A DNA stretch of 33,470 nucleotides from Candidatus Faecousia faecigallinarum (GTDB lineage: Bacteria > Bacillota > Clostridia > Oscillospirales > Oscillospiraceae): contig DVHJ01000006.1 in assembly GCA_018712145.1 (NCBI GenBank), forward strand, positions 1-33,470, written 5' to 3'. Positions 31,669-33,470 of the stretch are shown here, piece after piece (position 1 is the first letter of the stretch; each line of letters starts with the position of its first letter). Both the position numbers and the translations under genes were made by a program. A model generated the notes under the pieces. The model saw only the letters and a list, made by a program, of their open reading frames with translations, made no database searches and was not told where the DNA came from.

Positions 31669-32823
31669 ATGCAGAGAGTGATCCGCATTTTCCAGAATTT
31701 TGCCAAGAAGGGCGACCTGGTATTGCTGTTTCTGTGCCTGCTGGCCACCGGGTTCGGCTGCGTGGTCATTGCCAGCGCCACCCATTATCTGGGCAGCAGC
31801 CGGTTTTTGACGGTGCAGATTGTGGCCACCGTCCTTGGCGTTCTGTTTTATATTCTGCTCACCTCGGTGGATGTGGACCTGCTGGCCGAGCGCCGGGAAA
31901 TTTTGTTTGTGCTGGATGCGGCCCTGCTGCTGCTGCTCATCCCCTTCGGCGTGGATGGCGGCACCGGCAACCGGAGCTGGCTGGATCTGCCGGGTTTCCC
32001 CGTCAACATCCAGCCGGCGGAGATTTGCAAAATCATTTTCACCATCCTTCTGGCCAAGGTCATGCAGGTTCATCAGAGCCACATCTCCTCCCCCCGGGCG
32101 GTGCTGCCCATGGCATTTCACCTGATTTTTCTGGTGGGGCTGAACATGGCCTTGTCCGGGGATGCCGGCGTGACCCTGATCTTCGTGTTCATTTTCATGG
32201 TCATGGCCTACGCGGGCGGGGTAAAGCTCTGGTGGTTTTTGGGGGTGTTTGCCCTCATTGCCCTGGTTGCTCCTTATTTTTGGGAGAATTACATGCCGGA
32301 ATACCAGAAAAACCGGATTCTGGTGATTTTTGACCCCACCATCGACCCGGACGGCCTGTCGGAGCGGTGGCACATGAAGCACAGCCTGCTGTCCCTCACC
32401 GGCGGCGGCCTCACCGGCCAGGGGCTGTTCAGCGGCAACCGCACCCAGGTGGGCGCCCTAAACGCCCAGCATACCGACTTTATTTTCTCGGCCATTGGGG
32501 AGGAGCTGGGTCTGTTGGGCTGCGCCTTCACCCTGCTTCTGCTGGCGGCGGTGGTGGTGCGGGTAATTCAGGTGGCGGTGAAAGCGCCGGATTACCTCAG
32601 CCGGCTGGTGTGCACCGGCATTGCCGCCGCCTTGATGTTCCAGATCTGCATCAATGTGGGCATGTGCCTGGGGGTGGTGCCGGTGATCGGCCTGACTTTG
32701 CCGTTTATCAGCTACGGCGGCAGCTCCATTGTCTCCACCTATCTGGCCATGGGTGTGGTGTCCAGCATCCACGCCCACCCCAATCCCGGCAGCCATAGCC
32801 GCTATATCCAGCCGCCCCGGTAA
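31669..32823 (+). CDS. SEDS-family peptidoglycan glycosyltransferase (RodA/FtsW)
   Basis: This 384-residue integral membrane protein polymerises lipid II into glycan strands together with a class B penicillin-binding protein. It has about ten membrane spans, the conserved NIQPAEICKI (113-122), GLFSGNRTQVGAL (252-264), the catalytic aspartate in HTDFIF (D270), GEELGLLG and the last SYGGSS motif. RodA (elongation), FtsW (division) and SpoVE (sporulation) cannot be distinguished by eye; RodA-like is my preference. AAGGAG precedes ATG 31669. A long upstream frame from 31525 passes through the MerR promoter and is rejected. No PBP gene is adjacent. Confidence 0.92.
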   Translation: MQRVIRIFQNFAKKGDLVLLFLCLLATGFGCVVIASATHYLGSSRFLTVQIVATVLGVLFYILLTSVDVDLLAERREILFVLDAALLLLLIPFGVDGGTGNRSWLDLPGFPVNIQPAEICKIIFTILLAKVMQVHQSHISSPRAVLPMAFHLIFLVGLNMALSGDAGVTLIFVFIFMVMAYAGGVKLWWFLGVFALIALVAPYFWENYMPEYQKNRILVIFDPTIDPDGLSERWHMKHSLLSLTGGGLTGQGLFSGNRTQVGALNAQHTDFIFSAIGEELGLLGCAFTLLLLAAVVVRVIQVAVKAPDYLSRLVCTGIAAALMFQICINVGMCLGVVPVIGLTLPFISYGGSSIVSTYLAMGVVSSIHAHPNPGSHSRYIQPPR

Positions 32824-32842
32824 AAAATGTAGGATTGTCCAT

Positions 32843-33026
32843 ATGTCATTGCGAGCCAGTGCGCACACCTGCGGCAATCCGTTTCCCCGCAGAGAAGCCT
32901 GGCAAGTTGGCACTACTTTGGGCAAATTCGTGGCACTTTTCCGAATTTGCCTTAGGCACTGCCTTCCGCTACGCCCTGCCGCAAGAGTTACGGATTGTCC
33001 CGTCGCTTCGCTCCTCGCAATGACAT
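32843..33026. mobile_element. Non-coding MITE-like element with 13-bp terminal inverted repeats
   Basis: The 184-base unit has perfect 13-bp ends (32843-32855 and 33014-33026) and nested inverted repeats, but no coding capacity. Its left arm recurs at 2049-2087 in reverse complement with 36 of 39 matches. It follows rodA without a separate terminator, so its hairpins may also shape that transcript's 3' end. Confidence 0.55.
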
Positions 33027-33262
33027 GCAGAAACTTGCTGCCTGTCCGCATGGCAACTACGCTTTGCCGGGGAAAACCACAGTGCTTTTTGTATTCGCCG
33101 GGAAAAGTTGCGTTCTGCCACGCCCTGCCGCAGGGAGTACGGATTGCCGCGCCGGTATGCACACTGGCGCGCAATGCCAGGGAAGGGACGGAACCATCTG
33201 TCCCGCCCCTCTGCGCAATGATGGGCAAAAGGAACGGACGGCAGAAAAAAAGAAAAAAGGGC

Positions 33263-33291
33263 TTGACAAATGCCGGGAGCCGTGTTAGAAT
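33263..33291 (+). promoter_or_regulatory. Strong rRNA promoter
   Basis: A perfect -35 TTGACA (33263-33268), a 17-base spacer and TAGAAT (33286-33291), preceded by an A-rich tract (33244-33257) like an UP element. Transcription would start near 33298, about 53 bases before the 5S gene. The leader has hairpins GTTGAGGCCC/GGGCCTTCAAC (33300-33322) and GAAGGG/CCCTTC (33328-33343). Confidence 0.88.
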
Positions 33292-33350
33292 ACTCCAGCG
33301 TTGAGGCCCACGGGCCTTCAACATAAAGAAGGGGTAACCCTTCCTCACGA

Positions 33351-33465
33351 GTTGGTGTTGATTGCGGTGAGGGTCCACCTGTTCCCATCCCGAACACAGA
33401 AGTTAAGCTCATCTGCGCCGACAATACTTTGCGGGCGACTGCACGGGAAGATAGGTAATGCCAAC
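33351..33465 (+). rRNA. rrf: 5S ribosomal RNA
   Basis: The stretch contains the conserved 5S core CCCGAACACAGAAGTTAAG at about 33397-33415. Its ends pair as helix I: GTTGGTGTT (33351-33359) with AATGCCAAC (33457-33465), with two G-U pairs, giving 115 bases. Both ends fall inside the window, which stops five bases later. A consensus promoter lies directly ahead, so this gene is either free-standing or the first gene of an rRNA operon whose 16S and 23S genes would lie to the right. No tRNA gene is visible next to it. Confidence 0.95.
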
Positions 33466-33470
33466 ACAAA

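Larger units (their letters stand above)
32824..33350. repeat. Gene-free stretch of interspersed repeats upstream of the 5S rRNA
   Basis: This 527-base stretch has no credible gene. An element at 32843-33026 is bounded by 13-bp perfect inverted repeats, ATGTCATTGCGAG (32843-32855) and CTCGCAATGACAT (33014-33026), with an inner GGCAATCCG/CGGATTGTC pair and a 10-bp hairpin GGCAAATTCG/CGAATTTGCC (32921-32930, 32942-32951). A diverged partial copy follows at about 33104-33177: ACGCCCTGCCGCA(AGAG/GGGA)GT(T)ACGGATTG occurs in both (32971 and 33120). The segment at 2049-2087 is another relative. It has no transposase and resembles a MITE- or REP-like non-coding element. Confidence 0.7.

Noticed and set aside
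32729..33304. A 191-codon + strand frame through the rodA end and the repeat zone
   Set aside because: It crosses repeats and the rRNA promoter, has no ribosome binding site and is rich in Arg and Cys as expected of non-coding DNA.

Overview
The window looks like core chromosome of a high-G+C member of the Clostridia, most likely an Oscillospiraceae/Ruminococcaceae-type gut bacterium. The lineage inference rests on a Gram-positive PolC replicase with embedded exonuclease, a CD1247-type protein beside efp, a YqeG phosphatase, TmcAL, the MEP isoprenoid genes dxr and ispG, strong AGGAGG-type ribosome binding sites, and C/G-rich codon use. About 30 protein genes and one 5S rRNA gene are supported; most are housekeeping genes.

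Layout. Positions 1-1905 (+) hold the tail of a macro-domain/HTH protein, a von Willebrand A (MIDAS) protein, and an A/T-richer orphan with a HEIIH zinc-peptidase-like motif. Positions 1906-2211 contain a degenerate interspersed repeat and a strong hairpin. Positions 2212-4907 (-) form a tight operon yqeG > M24 aminopeptidase > efp > CD1247-type zinc-ribbon protein. A divergent unknown gene (4979-5707, +) is followed by a bidirectional terminator shared with ackA (5870-7063, -). tmcAL (+) diverges from ackA. Positions 8449-11925 (+) are a serC-serA-gdhA operon with a clear promoter. Positions 12043-22711 (+) are pyrH-frr-uppS-cdsA-dxr-rseP-ispG-polC, joining nucleotide supply, ribosome recycling, undecaprenyl and phospholipid precursors, the MEP pathway and replication. 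Uridine phosphorylase, prs-pth and mfd follow, the first two with their own promoters. A MerR-ATPase-permease operon (29219-31578, -) diverges from a rodA/ftsW gene. The right edge is a repeat-rich stretch, a consensus promoter and a 5S rRNA gene.

How the genes work together. SerA and SerC make phosphoserine from 3-phosphoglycerate using glutamate, and GdhA can regenerate that glutamate from 2-oxoglutarate and ammonia. Dxr and IspG feed isoprenoids to UppS, CdsA supplies CDP-diacylglycerol, and RodA uses the lipid-linked wall precursor. Prs, PyrH and Udp belong to nucleotide metabolism. AckA and TmcAL both handle acetate and ATP. Efp, Frr and Pth support translation.

I found no CRISPR array, phage, insertion sequence with a transposase, or clear defence island. 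The best leads for something undescribed are small: the HEIIH orphan next to macro and VWA genes, a MerR-type 19-bp-spacer promoter controlling an ABC exporter, a leader before mfd that may fold in alternative ways and hide the ribosome binding site, a dyad shared by the pyrH and prs upstream regions, and a repeat family with terminal inverted repeats.
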